From contig NZ_CP075099.1 in assembly GCF_023035295.1 (NCBI RefSeq), forward strand, positions 1 through 59,483: a DNA stretch of 59,483 nucleotides. The letters run 5' to 3'. The DNA is from Borrelia coriaceae (GTDB taxonomy: Bacteria > Spirochaetota > Spirochaetia > Borreliales > Borreliaceae). Under the pieces are notes generated by a model that saw nothing but the letters and a program-made list of their open reading frames with translations, searched no databases and was not told where the DNA came from. Below are positions 19,027-28,296 of this stretch, piece by piece; the stretch's first letter is position 1; every line of letters begins with the position of its first letter. A program made the translations under genes and the position numbers.

Positions 19027-20073
19027 TTAATTAGAAATACCATCTTCAATAGTTACAGGAGTATCACTAGGATTAATTTTCATTGCTTCTTTAACAGTTT
19101 TAAGTCCTTCATTAATTGTTTTTCTTATTGCTATAGTTAATGTATTTAGTGCCTTAGTTACCGCACTTACTGCTGCCCCTTTAACTGCATCAGCATAATC
19201 ACTATCAGAATCACTAGCATTAGCAAATTTACCACCTTTAGCCATAGCCCTTAATGCTATACCTCCTGCAATAACTGCATCATTTTTATTATCAGCAGCA
19301 TTACCATTGCCTGTATTGTATTTAGCTATGGTAGCAGCTTTGCCTTCAGGACCTGTCGCAATAGCTTTTAGGATATCAGCACCTGTTACTGCCCCAACAG
19401 CTTTCGCTGCATCAGTTGCTGATTTCTTTGCTGCAGTACTAGAACCAGCATTGTTACTATCAAACAACTTGCCTGCAGCAGTTCCACTGGTTCTTGTCCC
19501 ACCATCTTCAGCCCTTTTATCAGTTCCAGCATCAGGATTTCCCTTATCTTTAAGTACTACTTCCACAATTAATTGAATTCCCTTTATTAGACTTTCCATC
19601 CCATCGCCAACAACACCAACATTGCTACCATCGATATTACCAAGTAATTTTTCTCCATTAGCACCTTTCTCAGCATCACTTGCACCTCTAATTATTTTTT
19701 CAAATTTTTCATCAACTAATTCATTAACAGCATTATTTACTCTATTAACGTTAGGATTATTTGCAGATCTCATGTTCTCAACAATTGCATTAAGCTTACC
19801 CTTAATTCCTTCTACAGTCTCTTTTACTTTTTTAAAGTAATCTCCAACCTCAGACTTTTTAGTATCCTTATTAAATCCTAAAACACCGCCAAGTGAATCC
19901 CCAAAAGAAGCAAAGACAGATAAGAAGTCATTACCTAAATTAGCAAGAGAGGATAAGAATTGATTCCTCTTCTCAAGTTCTTCTATTACTCCATTATTAC
20001 AAGAAAGGAATAAAGAGATAAATAATGTTGCACAAATACTTTTTACCTTAATATTTTTAATATTTATTCTCAT
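19027..20073 (-). CDS. vlp: Vlp cassette, group A
   Basis: Intact 348 residues; the leader begins MRINIKNIK (Lys2 to Arg). [60 protein letters not shown] and [17 protein letters not shown] follow; the end is EDGISN. This is the proximal (plasmid-centre) end of the left array. Upstream, the GCCTC/GAGGC inverted repeat is poor (TTGCCCCCTTTTAA), unlike most copies. Confidence 0.92.
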   Translation of the reverse strand: MRINIKNIKVKSICATLFISLFLSCNNGVIEELEKRNQFLSSLANLGNDFLSVFASFGDSLGGVLGFNKDTKKSEVGDYFKKVKETVEGIKGKLNAIVENMRSANNPNVNRVNNAVNELVDEKFEKIIRGASDAEKGANGEKLLGNIDGSNVGVVGDGMESLIKGIQLIVEVVLKDKGNPDAGTDKRAEDGGTRTSGTAAGKLFDSNNAGSSTAAKKSATDAAKAVGAVTGADILKAIATGPEGKAATIAKYNTGNGNAADNKNDAVIAGGIALRAMAKGGKFANASDSDSDYADAVKGAAVSAVTKALNTLTIAIRKTINEGLKTVKEAMKINPSDTPVTIEDGISN

Positions 20074-20895
20074 ATATTACTTGCCCCCTTTTAACTAAAA
20101 GAGATGAATTTCCATTAAATTACTTTATTTCATTATTGATAATGCCTTATTGCTGTGAAATGGCTGTTGTTCTTGTTGCACTAATAAATTTTGCCGATTT
20201 ATTTTCCTTTATAACTTCTATGAATAAGCTATCTATACTGTTGGATTATTCTCTCCATCTATATTAGAAAAAACTTGCATAAGTATCAACTTCATTTCCA
20301 ATTGATAAGCACAGCTATAATAAAATAGCGATTATAAATACCTTACACATTTACCTGCAGACTGAAGAAGTGTGTTTTTCTCCTTTACTTTTGTTAAGGT
20401 TCATTTTTTTGTATATATCGATATATCAAATGATCCTTTTATATACCTCTTAGAACTATAAAATGGTGTTATAATAATGTTCAATAAAAGACCATCAAAA
20501 TTTTTTAAGGTTGGATATTACACAAAATCAAGAATATCTATCAAACTCAATAGTATAGACATTTTCGATTTCTCTTATTATTTTATTGCCATCTTAATAC
20601 TTAAACTCCATATCCATTAAGTCAATTACTTTACTTGCCATAATTGTTTTTTTTATGAAATTTAAAGAACAAAAACTCAAAATAATACATACATTTATCT
20701 GAAAAAAGTAAAATATTCTGAAACTAATGATAAAGATACTTAAATCAAAAGTGGGCTTTATTAATAATTTAAAACTAAGATTATTAATAAAACCCACTAA
20801 AGGTCACATAATTTCCAATTAGGATTATATTAAAATGATTAAATACAATCTGAACAGAATATTACAACAATTATCTTACTTTTTCAAGCAACAAA
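20074..20895. other. decayed spacer next to the left partition cassette
   Basis: No credible gene. A minus-strand stretch around 20110-20330 reads as scraps (NIDGENNP, QEQQPF) with many stops, perhaps a dead lipoprotein. A 67-codon minus-strand frame at 20594-20797 has no ribosome site or recognisable feature. A strong inverted repeat at 20750-20798 is listed separately. Confidence 0.4.
20750..20798 (-). terminator. 19-bp-arm inverted repeat downstream of the left rep/par cassette
   Basis: Arms AGTGGGCTTTATTAATAAT (20750-20768) and ATTATTAATAAAACCCACT (20780-20798) match at 18 of 19 positions around an 11-base loop. It lies 98 bases after the last gene of the minus-strand cassette; a terminator is the simplest reading. 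Confidence 0.55.
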
Positions 20896-21447
20896 TTATA
20901 TTCTTTGATTCTTTTTAATCGACAAACCAAAATATTCCTTCAACAATTTATCTAAATATTTTCTATCAGTTGCAAATAGTTTATCTAATAAAAACCCTGT
21001 AAATTTTGCATTCTTCTTATAGAAATCATAACTTGCTTGGCTTTTAAGCTGAAAACGCAAAGGTTTGATTGTATTTTGTTTTGACTTTTTGTTATTCATC
21101 TCTTTTGCCTTTATATTTCTATAAACTTCTATCATTCCCTTATCTTTAATCTCTTTTATACTCAAACAACCTTTCAAAACTTCTTCATACACTTTTAAAT
21201 ATAAATAAGCTTGTGTTTTTGCGATTAAAAATCCTTTAATAAAAGAATTAAAACTTTCATATCCATCAATACGATAAAGTTTTTTATCTTTTATATTGTA
21301 TAATATTTCCATTATTTGAATTTTATTTTCAATATCATTGACCATGCTTTTCTTTAAAGCATGTTTATAATTTTCATATTCTTCTTCCTCTGAAATATCC
21401 ATTAAACCCTCTTCTCTATCATTTAAAACAATTGTATTCTTTAACAT
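20896..21447 (-). CDS. PF49-family plasmid partition/maintenance protein, left cassette
   Basis: 183 residues when started at 21447, where GGAGG lies eight bases upstream; a longer frame from 21522 would run through the terminator and is unlikely. Motifs DGYESFNSFIKGFLIAKTQA, AYLYLKVYEEVL and the C-terminal PLRFQLKSQASYDFYKKNAK are shared with the right-hand copy (31846-32376). PF49 is one of the four paralogous families (57/62, 50, 32, 49) that maintain Borrelia plasmids; its biochemical role is not firmly known. Last gene of the cassette, separated from PF32 by a terminator-like hairpin. Confidence 0.85.
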   Translation of the reverse strand: MLKNTIVLNDREEGLMDISEEEEYENYKHALKKSMVNDIENKIQIMEILYNIKDKKLYRIDGYESFNSFIKGFLIAKTQAYLYLKVYEEVLKGCLSIKEIKDKGMIEVYRNIKAKEMNNKKSKQNTIKPLRFQLKSQASYDFYKKNAKFTGFLLDKLFATDRKYLDKLLKEYFGLSIKKNQRI

Positions 21448-21506
21448 ACCCAAACCTCCTTTTGAATAAAAATTAAAACTGTCCCTTAAGTAACAAAAAT
21501 CGAAAA

Positions 21507-21520
21507 GTTCGCTTGCGAAC
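21507..21520 (-). terminator. hairpin between PF32 and PF49, left cassette
   Basis: GTTCGC TT GCGAAC (21507-21520) is followed on the minus strand by TTTTCGATTTTT, a good intrinsic terminator or attenuator placed inside the operon. A second small palindrome, GTTAGTTAACTAAC, sits at 21529-21542. Confidence 0.65.
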
Positions 21521-21550
21521 AACTATGGGTTAGTTAACTAACAAATTTAA

Positions 21551-22312
21551 CTAAATTTTTAATATATTCTTTAAAGATTCTAAACCTTCTTGATAATAAG
21601 CCTCCTTGGAGCTAGGTTCCTGTAAATTATTTGTAAAAACTTTTATTTTATTATAAAAATGAATTTTTCCTTTAATATATCTACCATATTTATTCTTAAT
21701 TGAATTCTCTATACTTTTAAAAGTATTTCTATTTTTCATAAACTGATTTTCTACTATAGAAATATCAATATCTTTACCTATATACATAGAAATTCTTTCG
21801 ATGTATTTCATTAATATGGACAAGCTTTCAACAGAAAATCTCTCAACTTGAATAGGTATCACAAGTCTATCCGTAATATTTAAAGCATTATCTAAAAGTG
21901 AATCTAAATTAGGAGGAGTGTCGATTATCACATAATCAAAATTATAATGGGACAAAGAGTTTGTTAATCGATGTTTTAAACAAAGTTCCTTATAAGATGT
22001 GTTTTCCTTATTGAAAAGGTGTAAATTAGGATGAGAAGGTATAAGATATATATTTTCATGTATCTTACTCAAATACTTATCTAAACTAAAATTTGAATTT
22101 TCCTTTAAAAGAGCATAAACATTATTTCTGCTCAAGTTCTTTACATACTTAAAAAAATAACTAGTTAAACTATTCTGAGGATCAAAATCTATGACTAAAA
22201 CTTTTTTGCCGATATCTTTTAAGATATAACCAAAAATAATGGTTAAAACACTTTTACCAACACCCCCCTTAATATTTGCAATACTAATTATCTCTGGTTT
22301 GTTCTTATCCAT
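21551..22312 (-). CDS. parA: PF32 ParA-type partition ATPase, left cassette
   Basis: 253 residues. The deviant Walker A ANIKGGVGKS at about residues 12-21, the LVIDFDPQNSLTSYF Walker A' region at about 39-53 and VIIDTPPNLDSLLDNAL at about 127-143 are the ParA/Soj signatures. PF32 proteins determine plasmid compatibility in Borrelia: different PF32 types coexist, like types exclude one another (established). Its start overlaps the end of PF50 by 25 bases. It is very different from the other PF32 in this window (31053-31805) outside the motifs. Confidence 0.95.
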   Translation of the reverse strand: MDKNKPEIISIANIKGGVGKSVLTIIFGYILKDIGKKVLVIDFDPQNSLTSYFFKYVKNLSRNNVYALLKENSNFSLDKYLSKIHENIYLIPSHPNLHLFNKENTSYKELCLKHRLTNSLSHYNFDYVIIDTPPNLDSLLDNALNITDRLVIPIQVERFSVESLSILMKYIERISMYIGKDIDISIVENQFMKNRNTFKSIENSIKNKYGRYIKGKIHFYNKIKVFTNNLQEPSSKEAYYQEGLESLKNILKI

Positions 22313-22848
22313 CTGGTTATGATACCCCCATTTGGCAGTTTCTTGTCATAAAATTTATATACTTCTTTTTCTAAGTTAATAATTCGTTCTAACAGATTTT
22401 GAGCATAATTTTTCTTAAACTTTTCTTTGTTTTTTAAGGCATGGATTGCTTTTATATAACAAAAGATACTGCCCTTTTTAAATCTAAATTCTATATAATA
22501 AGGCCTATATATAGGTGAAGTTTCAATGGTTTTTGTGACATTATCTTTATATTTAAGAAATATTGGTTTTGTTAATCTTTTAAATCCATAATACATGCCT
22601 AAAAATTTATCTTCATTTTGTTCTTTAAGACTAAATAAATGAAATGCACCCTTTTTATCAATGTCAAATAAACTCCTTAGAGAAATAAAAAATTTACCCT
22701 TTTCCTTTTTGCTACTCCCAAAAGCAAATATATCATTAAATATTTTTGTATAGTAAATTGTTCTGGTATTTTCACTTTCTATTTTAGAAAATACACTATT
22801 TAATTTGCTTTTACCTTTGATTTTTTCTAGTTTATTTAATAGGTTCAT
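22288..22848 (-). CDS. PF50-family plasmid maintenance protein, left cassette
   Basis: 186 residues, Lys-rich, with SVFSKIESENTRTIYYTKIF near the N-terminus, FLGMYYGFKR, and YIEFRFKKGSIFCYIKAI at about residues 118-135, all shared with the right copy at 30517-31077. It overlaps the upstream PF57/62 gene by 17 bases and PF32 by 25, so the three are probably translationally coupled. The family works with PF32 in plasmid maintenance; the precise role is unknown to me. Confidence 0.87.
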   Translation of the reverse strand: MNLLNKLEKIKGKSKLNSVFSKIESENTRTIYYTKIFNDIFAFGSSKKEKGKFFISLRSLFDIDKKGAFHLFSLKEQNEDKFLGMYYGFKRLTKPIFLKYKDNVTKTIETSPIYRPYYIEFRFKKGSIFCYIKAIHALKNKEKFKKNYAQNLLERIINLEKEVYKFYDKKLPNGGIITRWIRTNQR

Positions 22849-23518
22849 TGTATTTAGTGATGTTCATAATATGTAAATTTTTATAATTATTTAACCATTC
22901 TTTTGTTCTTGATATATTATTTTCATATCTTTTCTTGTTTATGTTTTCTTCTATTTTATCTAAATATCTCATTGTTTTCCATTTAGATGTGTTGTTTATT
23001 AGACAATCGATGGTATTTGTGTTTTTTTGTTTTTTATTATTGTTAATAGTTATATTATGACTGACATTTTTAGTTGCATTTTGGGATTTAAGAGTTTTAA
23101 CTCTCTTATTTTTGAGACATTCTTTTTGTATTTCTTTTGTACATTTGAATATTTTATTTGCATCATGTTCTACAATTTTTTCTTTGGCTTTAAGTGCTCT
23201 TTTTAAGTTTTTAACACTGTATTTCGTTATTGTATATCTTATATATGTTCCATTTCCTTCTCCCAGTCTTAATAAAGTTTTTTTAATAATGCCTTTATTA
23301 CATAAAAAAGCTAAATCTTTTCGTAAAGTTCTGAGTGTAATTTGTTTAAGGTTGTCTTTCACTAGGAAGATGTTTAATGCATTTAGAATTGTTGTTTGAT
23401 TGTATTTAATTGCGTTCTTTTGAAAGTATCTAGATATTGATATTATTTTATAATATCTAGCATGATATTTTTTTGATGGAATTTGATAGTATCTTACCTC
23501 AAGATTTGTATTTTTCAC
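22832..23518 (-). CDS. PF57/62-type replication initiator, left cassette (short form)
   Basis: 228 residues starting with GTG at 23516-23518, preceded by AGGAG seven bases upstream. KYNQTTILNALNIFLVKDNL and ITLRTLRKDLAFLCNKGIIK look like a winged-helix-type DNA-binding N-terminus of the Borrelia orfA/PF57-62 proteins, the only plasmid genes needed for autonomous replication in some borrelial plasmids (established for the family). At 228 residues it is much shorter than the right-hand copy (360) and lacks the long coiled-coil middle. First gene of the four-gene cassette. Confidence 0.82.
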   Translation of the reverse strand: MKNTNLEVRYYQIPSKKYHARYYKIISISRYFQKNAIKYNQTTILNALNIFLVKDNLKQITLRTLRKDLAFLCNKGIIKKTLLRLGEGNGTYIRYTITKYSVKNLKRALKAKEKIVEHDANKIFKCTKEIQKECLKNKRVKTLKSQNATKNVSHNITINNNKKQKNTNTIDCLINNTSKWKTMRYLDKIEENINKKRYENNISRTKEWLNNYKNLHIMNITKYNEPIK

Positions 23519-23763
23519 TTATTTGCTCCTAATTGTATTTATAATTATTTTCATAATACATGAGTTTTATTGAAAAGTAAATATAGTGTCAATTTTTTAT
23601 TATACTCTTTTTTATTTAACAAAAAAGAGTATAATAAAAAATTGACAAAAACAATTGTTGTTATAGCATACTTATTTAGTAATTCATAAAGTAGAAGTTA
23701 AGTATAAGTATAATAAAAGTGAGTGAGGTTAAGGTATAACGTCTTGGTTTATACAGTCAAAAA
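23519..23763. other. AT-rich intergenic region, candidate origin/operator of the left cassette
   Basis: Holds the long inverted repeat at 23587-23647, listed separately. AATTGACA next to the right arm could serve as a -35 element towards the right. No gene is present. Confidence 0.45.
23587..23647. repeat. 27-bp-arm perfect inverted repeat upstream of the left replication gene
   Basis: Arms 23587-23613 (TGTCAATTTTTTATTATACT...) and 23621-23647 are perfectly complementary with a seven-base loop ATTTAAC. It lies 69 bases upstream of the GTG of PF57/62, between that gene and the divergent DUF244-like relic. Plausible roles are replication origin, partition site or operator. Confidence 0.8.
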
Positions 23764-24560
23764 ATGTTTGAAGGTCTTGAAACAGTTGTATATCAAAGTC
23801 AAGAAAGGCTTAAGGGTAAGCAAAATAACATAAGTAAAATAAACAGAATAGGTAGTAAGCTACCAAAAATTGGTAAGAGTGAATGTTTTAAGTTTAATAG
23901 TAAAGTTGATTTTAGTGTTCAAAGACAATCTTTAAGGCGTATGGGAGCAGCAAGTGAAATTGGGAACATGCTTATTGGTACTGAAAGTGTTTTAAAACTT
24001 GTTCTTGAAAGGATTTTAAAATCTCTAGGTAGGGCAATTTCATTTCAAGATAATTTAAGCATGTTAAAAGACAGGGTATTATAAAATTTAGCATTTGATG
24101 AATTTGTGTGTATATATTGATAATATCGAAATTTTGTATGAAAATAAATATGCTAATGGTGTAGATAATATATAATTACTTCAAAAAGTATAATGAAAAA
24201 GACACTTTATAGGTTTTACAATTGATTGTTGGTTTGTTAGTAAAAAAGGCGAATCAGAGTTATTTGAGATTAAATGCAGTGATTCTATTTATCTAAACAG
24301 TGCTATTCTTGAGTATAATAAAACCGGTAATTTTCTATAAAATAAATAGTTATGTTCAAGTTCAAATGCAGCTTGCATGTACGGGTTTAAGCAAGAGTAA
24401 TTTGTTCTTCATTATAGGCAATGACGCTATTAATTGTGTAATTGCTAGGAATGATGATTTTATTGAGTAAGGTGATGTTTCAAGACTGGAGTTGGAAGTT
24501 AGTCGTATTGCTTTAGATGCATTAAGTATGTTTTTTTGCATGTACTTGTAGGAGTAGATT
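23764..24560 (+). pseudogene. decayed Borrelia DUF244 / YqaJ-like nuclease gene
   Basis: The first 106 codons are open (MFEGLETVVYQSQERLKGKQ..., RRMGAASEIGNMLIGTESVL, LERILKSLGRAISFQDNLSM), then stops intervene. Decayed pieces continue in order: YIDNIEILYENKYANGVDNI, ELFEIKCSDSIYLNSAILEY, YVQVQMQLACTGLSKSNLFF, IIGNDAINCVIARNDDFIE, SRLELEVSRIALDALS. The E-I-K and Q-x-Q pieces are the usual signature of YqaJ/lambda-exonuclease-type recombinases, and the N-terminus resembles the Borrelia DUF244 proteins as I remember them. At least three stops/frameshifts make it a pseudogene. Confidence 0.72.
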
Positions 24561-24902
24561 TTTTTAAAAAAAAGTATATAAATTTGTATACGGAAATCGT
24601 ATCAAATATTTGTATGTGCGGTTAAAATTTGGGCGTGTGTTATTATATGCAAAATCTTGCTTTAAGATATTTTTATATCTTTGGTTAAGGCTTAATAGTA
24701 TATTTAGCCTACTATTTACGAATACTTATTAACTTTCTTTTGTATTTATTATCTTTTTGTTATTTTTGTAATAAGTTTAATTTATTCCTTCATTTATATT
24801 TTATATTTATCTTTTGGACAACAATGTATAATTGTGATTATATTAATTTTTGTTTTTTTAAATATTTTTTTTAACTTTGGATTTGTTCATATAATTGTTT
24901 GT
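24561..24902. other. AT-rich spacer
   Basis: Very T-rich on the plus strand with no reading frame, repeat or promoter that I can defend. It is the 3' flank of both the DUF244-like relic and the convergent Mlp-type gene. Confidence 0.4.
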
Positions 24903-25910
24903 TTAGCTACCATTGCTACATTTAATAGTAACTGTGTTTGGTAATTTGCTTACTGTGTCCTCATTGATTTCATTTGCGCCTAAATATGACTCTAATAATG
25001 AGTAAAAATCATCAATACTTTTTTGATTTCCATTACACTTTGAAAGTTCATTATTTATATAATCCAGTATGGGTTTAGTTATTGAATAACTTAATCTCAT
25101 AAAGTCAATGTATTTAGAAGAGTATATTTTGCCGCCCTTTGGAGTAAAAATTGGTATGATTATCTCTTGTATTGTTTTTATTTGATTATCATTAAATCCT
25201 AATGCAGTAAGAGAAGGGTCTGTAGAGTTGTTATGAGTATTGTAGTTTGCGTTATATCTTATTATATGGCTGGCAGGGAAAATTAATTCTGATATAAGAT
25301 ATTTAAATATATCTTCATTTGTATTTGTATTCTGATTAGGTGTTGTTATTTCCATTGGTTTTGTAGGATAATGAGGTATACCAAACATTTTGTATAGAAG
25401 ATCTTTAAAGGAATCTGTTAGTGTTTGTCTTTGTTTTTCAGAATCGTCAGATTGTCCTTTAGAAGAGTATATATCATTTCTACCGTTACATGTATTTGAT
25501 AATACACAATCAATGGTATTTACTATGAGTTGTTTAGTAGTGGTTTTTTTTGCTTGTGTTGGTTGTATATTTTCGAATATATTGTATGCATATTTAAAAT
25601 GTTCAGCAAGTTCTTTTTGTTTTTGTAGATCTTTTAATAGCCAATTTTCAAAATTTTTGTATTTTTCTTTGTGTTCTGTTGTTAATTGTTGATCTTTTTC
25701 TATAATTTTATTAAATGCTTGAATTATAGTATCAAATTTAATTTGTTCATCAGCAGTTAATGTATTTTCTTTTGGTTGTGAACTATGCTGAGTCTTAGTA
25801 GGATATTGTTTCATGGGATTGTGGCTACTAAGCGTAGGATTGTTATTTCCACTACAACAATATAAAAGTAATGTATGACAAACTATTATTAGTTTTATGA
25901 ATTTGTTCAT
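24903..25910 (-). CDS. mlp: Mlp-type lipoprotein, extended form
   Basis: 335 residues. Signal peptide with a double cysteine at the lipobox (LLLYCC, Cys18/19), a hydrophilic linker, then ENTLTADEQIKFDTIIQAFN, and a C-terminus containing YINNELSKCNGNQKSIDDFY and TVTIKCSNGS. The CNG.Q...F motif and the cysteine near the C-terminal end are characteristic of Borrelia multicopy (Mlp) lipoproteins; the usual length is about 150-200 residues, so about 150 residues in the middle (including VLSNTCNGRNDIYSS) are extra. A Shine-Dalgarno-like AAGGGG lies upstream. It lies in the plasmid centre, away from the subtelomeric lipoproteins. Function unknown; surface exposure inferred. Confidence 0.65.
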   Translation of the reverse strand: MNKFIKLIIVCHTLLLYCCSGNNNPTLSSHNPMKQYPTKTQHSSQPKENTLTADEQIKFDTIIQAFNKIIEKDQQLTTEHKEKYKNFENWLLKDLQKQKELAEHFKYAYNIFENIQPTQAKKTTTKQLIVNTIDCVLSNTCNGRNDIYSSKGQSDDSEKQRQTLTDSFKDLLYKMFGIPHYPTKPMEITTPNQNTNTNEDIFKYLISELIFPASHIIRYNANYNTHNNSTDPSLTALGFNDNQIKTIQEIIIPIFTPKGGKIYSSKYIDFMRLSYSITKPILDYINNELSKCNGNQKSIDDFYSLLESYLGANEINEDTVSKLPNTVTIKCSNGS

Positions 25911-26116
25911 CTAATGTTCCCCTTATTTAATATTAGATTTAATCTAAATTATTATATATTATAATTTGATAATTGGTCTATATAATTAATTGTTATTAGT
26001 TGTTTTTGTAAAGTATGTTATTTAATTTAATTAAGTGTTATTTTAAAATGTTTTTTATTAAGATAAGGTTTATATAATGTATAAGATTTTATATAATAAA
26101 CAATAAGGAGATTTAT

Positions 26117-26890
26117 ATGGGTTTACCACAATCAGTAATTACGCAGCAAATGGTAATAGCAGAACTAGTTAAAGCAGGTATAAATAGGGAAATTGCAACA
26201 GATCTATCTTATAGATATTATAAAAATGAGCTTACATATAAAGATCTTGAGTATTTAGAGACTAACTTTGGTGTTAATTTTGATAAGTTGTTAGATAGAA
26301 TAAATGGAGTTGAAAAACGGTTAGAAGATAAGATTAATGGTATAGAAAATAATTTAAATTTAAAAATAGAGATGACAGAACGTAGTTTAAAATCGGAGAT
26401 TGTATCTGTAAGAACAGAATTAGATAATAAGATAGAAAATTTAGAGAGCAATCTGAATATAAGGATAGATGGTGTTAGAAATGAGTTAAGGTCGGATATA
26501 AAAGATTTAGATAACAAGATATGTACTGTAGAGAGTAATCTTAATTTAAAAATTGATACTAAATTTGGTGAACTTGATAATAATATAAAAAATGTGGAGA
26601 GTAATCTAAATGTAAGGATAGATAGTGTAAGGAATGAATTAAAGTCTGATATAAAAGAACTTGATAATAGGATAGATGTTAAGTTTAGTGAATTAGATAA
26701 TAAGATAGAAATTAGTAAGATGGAATTAGATAGTAAAATTAGTATTATTGAGAATAATTTAAATATAAAGATAGACAAGTCAATTTCGGATCTTAAAGGT
26801 GTATTAAAGTTACATGGTTGGATGTTTGGGACGATTATTACCATAAGTTTAGGTATATTTTTAGCATTAATATCATTGTTGGTTAAGTAG
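26117..26890 (+). CDS. bdr: Bdr protein 1 (Borrelia direct repeat, inner-membrane coiled coil)
   Basis: 257 residues. The conserved N-terminus GLPQSVITQQMVIAELVKAG and INREIATDLSYRYYKNELTY are followed by a long heptad-type coiled coil built of degenerate repeats (SDIKDLDNKI, VESNLNLKI, SELDNKIE) from about 55 to 230, and a C-terminal membrane helix (GWMFGTIITISLGIFLALIS). This is the standard Bdr architecture. Shine-Dalgarno AAGGAG sits directly upstream. The gene faces a second bdr across the central Vlp locus. Bdr function is unproven. Confidence 0.92.
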   Translation: MGLPQSVITQQMVIAELVKAGINREIATDLSYRYYKNELTYKDLEYLETNFGVNFDKLLDRINGVEKRLEDKINGIENNLNLKIEMTERSLKSEIVSVRTELDNKIENLESNLNIRIDGVRNELRSDIKDLDNKICTVESNLNLKIDTKFGELDNNIKNVESNLNVRIDSVRNELKSDIKELDNRIDVKFSELDNKIEISKMELDSKISIIENNLNIKIDKSISDLKGVLKLHGWMFGTIITISLGIFLALISLLVK

Positions 26891-27049
26891 GTTGGGTATT
26901 AATATATACTAATTAAAACTATTCTAGAAATAATATTTGAATTAATATATATTCGTCTCCTATCAACAATTTTTATCAAAAAAATTCCTCTTTTTTAAAA
27001 ACTATGCACTATATTTCAATTTATATAATTTAAGGAGAGGAAATTTATA

Positions 27050-28111
27050 ATGAAAAATCTTAAAAAACCTTTGAGTGTTATTGCTATGATGTCTATGTTA
27101 ACTAGTTGTGAACTCATTGCTGACTCTATTTCTAATCAAAATGGAATTTCACTAGAAACTCTAACAACAATAGCTACAAATCAAGAAATAACAAACAAAC
27201 ATGACATTTCACTAGAAAACTTAACAAACAAAATACAACAAGCTATCCAAAACATAGATATCAATAACCCATCTACAAACGAAATTATTGAAATATTCAA
27301 AAAATTTTCCATTGTTAAATTTGAACCTAATAACAAAAGAAACGAAATAGGCACTCACTTCAAAAAAACAGCAGAAGGACTAACAGTTCTTAAAAATGCA
27401 TTAAAAGAAAAAACTAAAAACAATGATAATATCATTACAAACATTGAAAAAATAATAAATGCTATAGAAAAATTAGCTGAAACTACTGATAATAACAACA
27501 CTGAAATTGGCGCAATTAATAATACAGGTACCAAAGCTGCTCTTATTTCTAATAAAAATAACGTTGAAGATATCATCAACAGAATAAAAGAAATCATTAA
27601 AATTGCAAAAGAAGCTAAAATAAACATTGAAGCAAAAACTAATAATAATATTACTGGTAATAATATTAACTCAATTGCTGCCATTAACGGTGGTGCCGGT
27701 GCCGATCTTAAAGGCGGAGGTGCTAACGAAGAAGACGTTTCCAAACTTATTAACGTAATATCTCAAATTGATGCATTAGACATACTTAATAAAATAGAAA
27801 ACGCAACAACAGATGTTGACAACAAAGGATATATTAAAGACACCAATAACGATGCTGGACAATTAATCGTTGGTAGAACTAATAACACTAATGGTGTCGG
27901 TGCAAAAAGTAACGCTGACTTTGCTGCTGCTATTGCACTAAAAGCTATGAGTAAAGACGGCAAATTCGCTGGACATAAAAATGGTAATAACACTGAATAT
28001 GCAAAAAACATTCAAAAAGCTGCAGCTACTGCCATTAGCAAGGTAGTAACCGCAATCGACACAATTATTATAGATATATTAAACGCTGAACTTAATAAAA
28101 TTAAAAAATAA
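27050..28111 (+). CDS. atypical Vlp-family lipoprotein with its own leader
   Basis: 353 residues. The signal peptide MKNLKKPLSVIAMMSMLTSC (Cys20) is unrelated to the MKINIKNI leader of the archived cassettes, and the first 60 mature residues (two ISLEtL/ISLENLT repeats) are unique. The body is clearly Vlp, nearest group D: VKFEPNNKRNEIGTHFKKTA, IDALDILNKIENATTD, VGAKSNADFAAAIALKAMSK and DGKFAG, with a short C-terminus ending at KIKK without the YS tail. Codons are Asn/Ile/Lys-rich, and Ala/Gly loops are smaller than in the arrays. It has its own AAGGAGAGG ribosome site and its own terminator, so it looks like a stand-alone gene rather than a silent cassette. Confidence 0.82.
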   Translation: MKNLKKPLSVIAMMSMLTSCELIADSISNQNGISLETLTTIATNQEITNKHDISLENLTNKIQQAIQNIDINNPSTNEIIEIFKKFSIVKFEPNNKRNEIGTHFKKTAEGLTVLKNALKEKTKNNDNIITNIEKIINAIEKLAETTDNNNTEIGAINNTGTKAALISNKNNVEDIINRIKEIIKIAKEAKINIEAKTNNNITGNNINSIAAINGGAGADLKGGGANEEDVSKLINVISQIDALDILNKIENATTDVDNKGYIKDTNNDAGQLIVGRTNNTNGVGAKSNADFAAAIALKAMSKDGKFAGHKNGNNTEYAKNIQKAAATAISKVVTAIDTIIIDILNAELNKIKK

Positions 28112-28140
28112 ATATTAAACAAAAATAAAATTATATAAAG

Positions 28141-28182
28141 AGTGCTAATGTAAAATTATATTTTCTTTTTTACATTAGTGCT
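28141..28182 (+). terminator. terminator of the atypical Vlp gene
   Basis: AGTGCTAATGTAAAA (28141-28155) pairs with TTTTACATTAGTGCT (28168-28182), 11 Watson-Crick pairs plus two wobble pairs in RNA, followed by TTTATTTT. Confidence 0.7.
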
Positions 28183-28296
28183 TTTATTTTAAAGTTAAAC
28201 AAAAAAATTACTGACTTTGACATAAAATTGTCATCTATAACATGAATTTAATTAGAAAATTCCTTAATGTACATTTACTTATTTAAAAATAGTGAC

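Noticed and set aside
20594..20797. 67-codon minus-strand frame with hydrophobic N-terminus
   Set aside because: It starts inside the terminator-like inverted repeat and has no ribosome site; probably chance.
27024..27029. TATAAT just before the atypical Vlp gene as a -10 element
   Set aside because: It ends only about two bases before the Shine-Dalgarno sequence, so a transcript starting from it would lack the ribosome site; a promoter further upstream is more likely but not clear.
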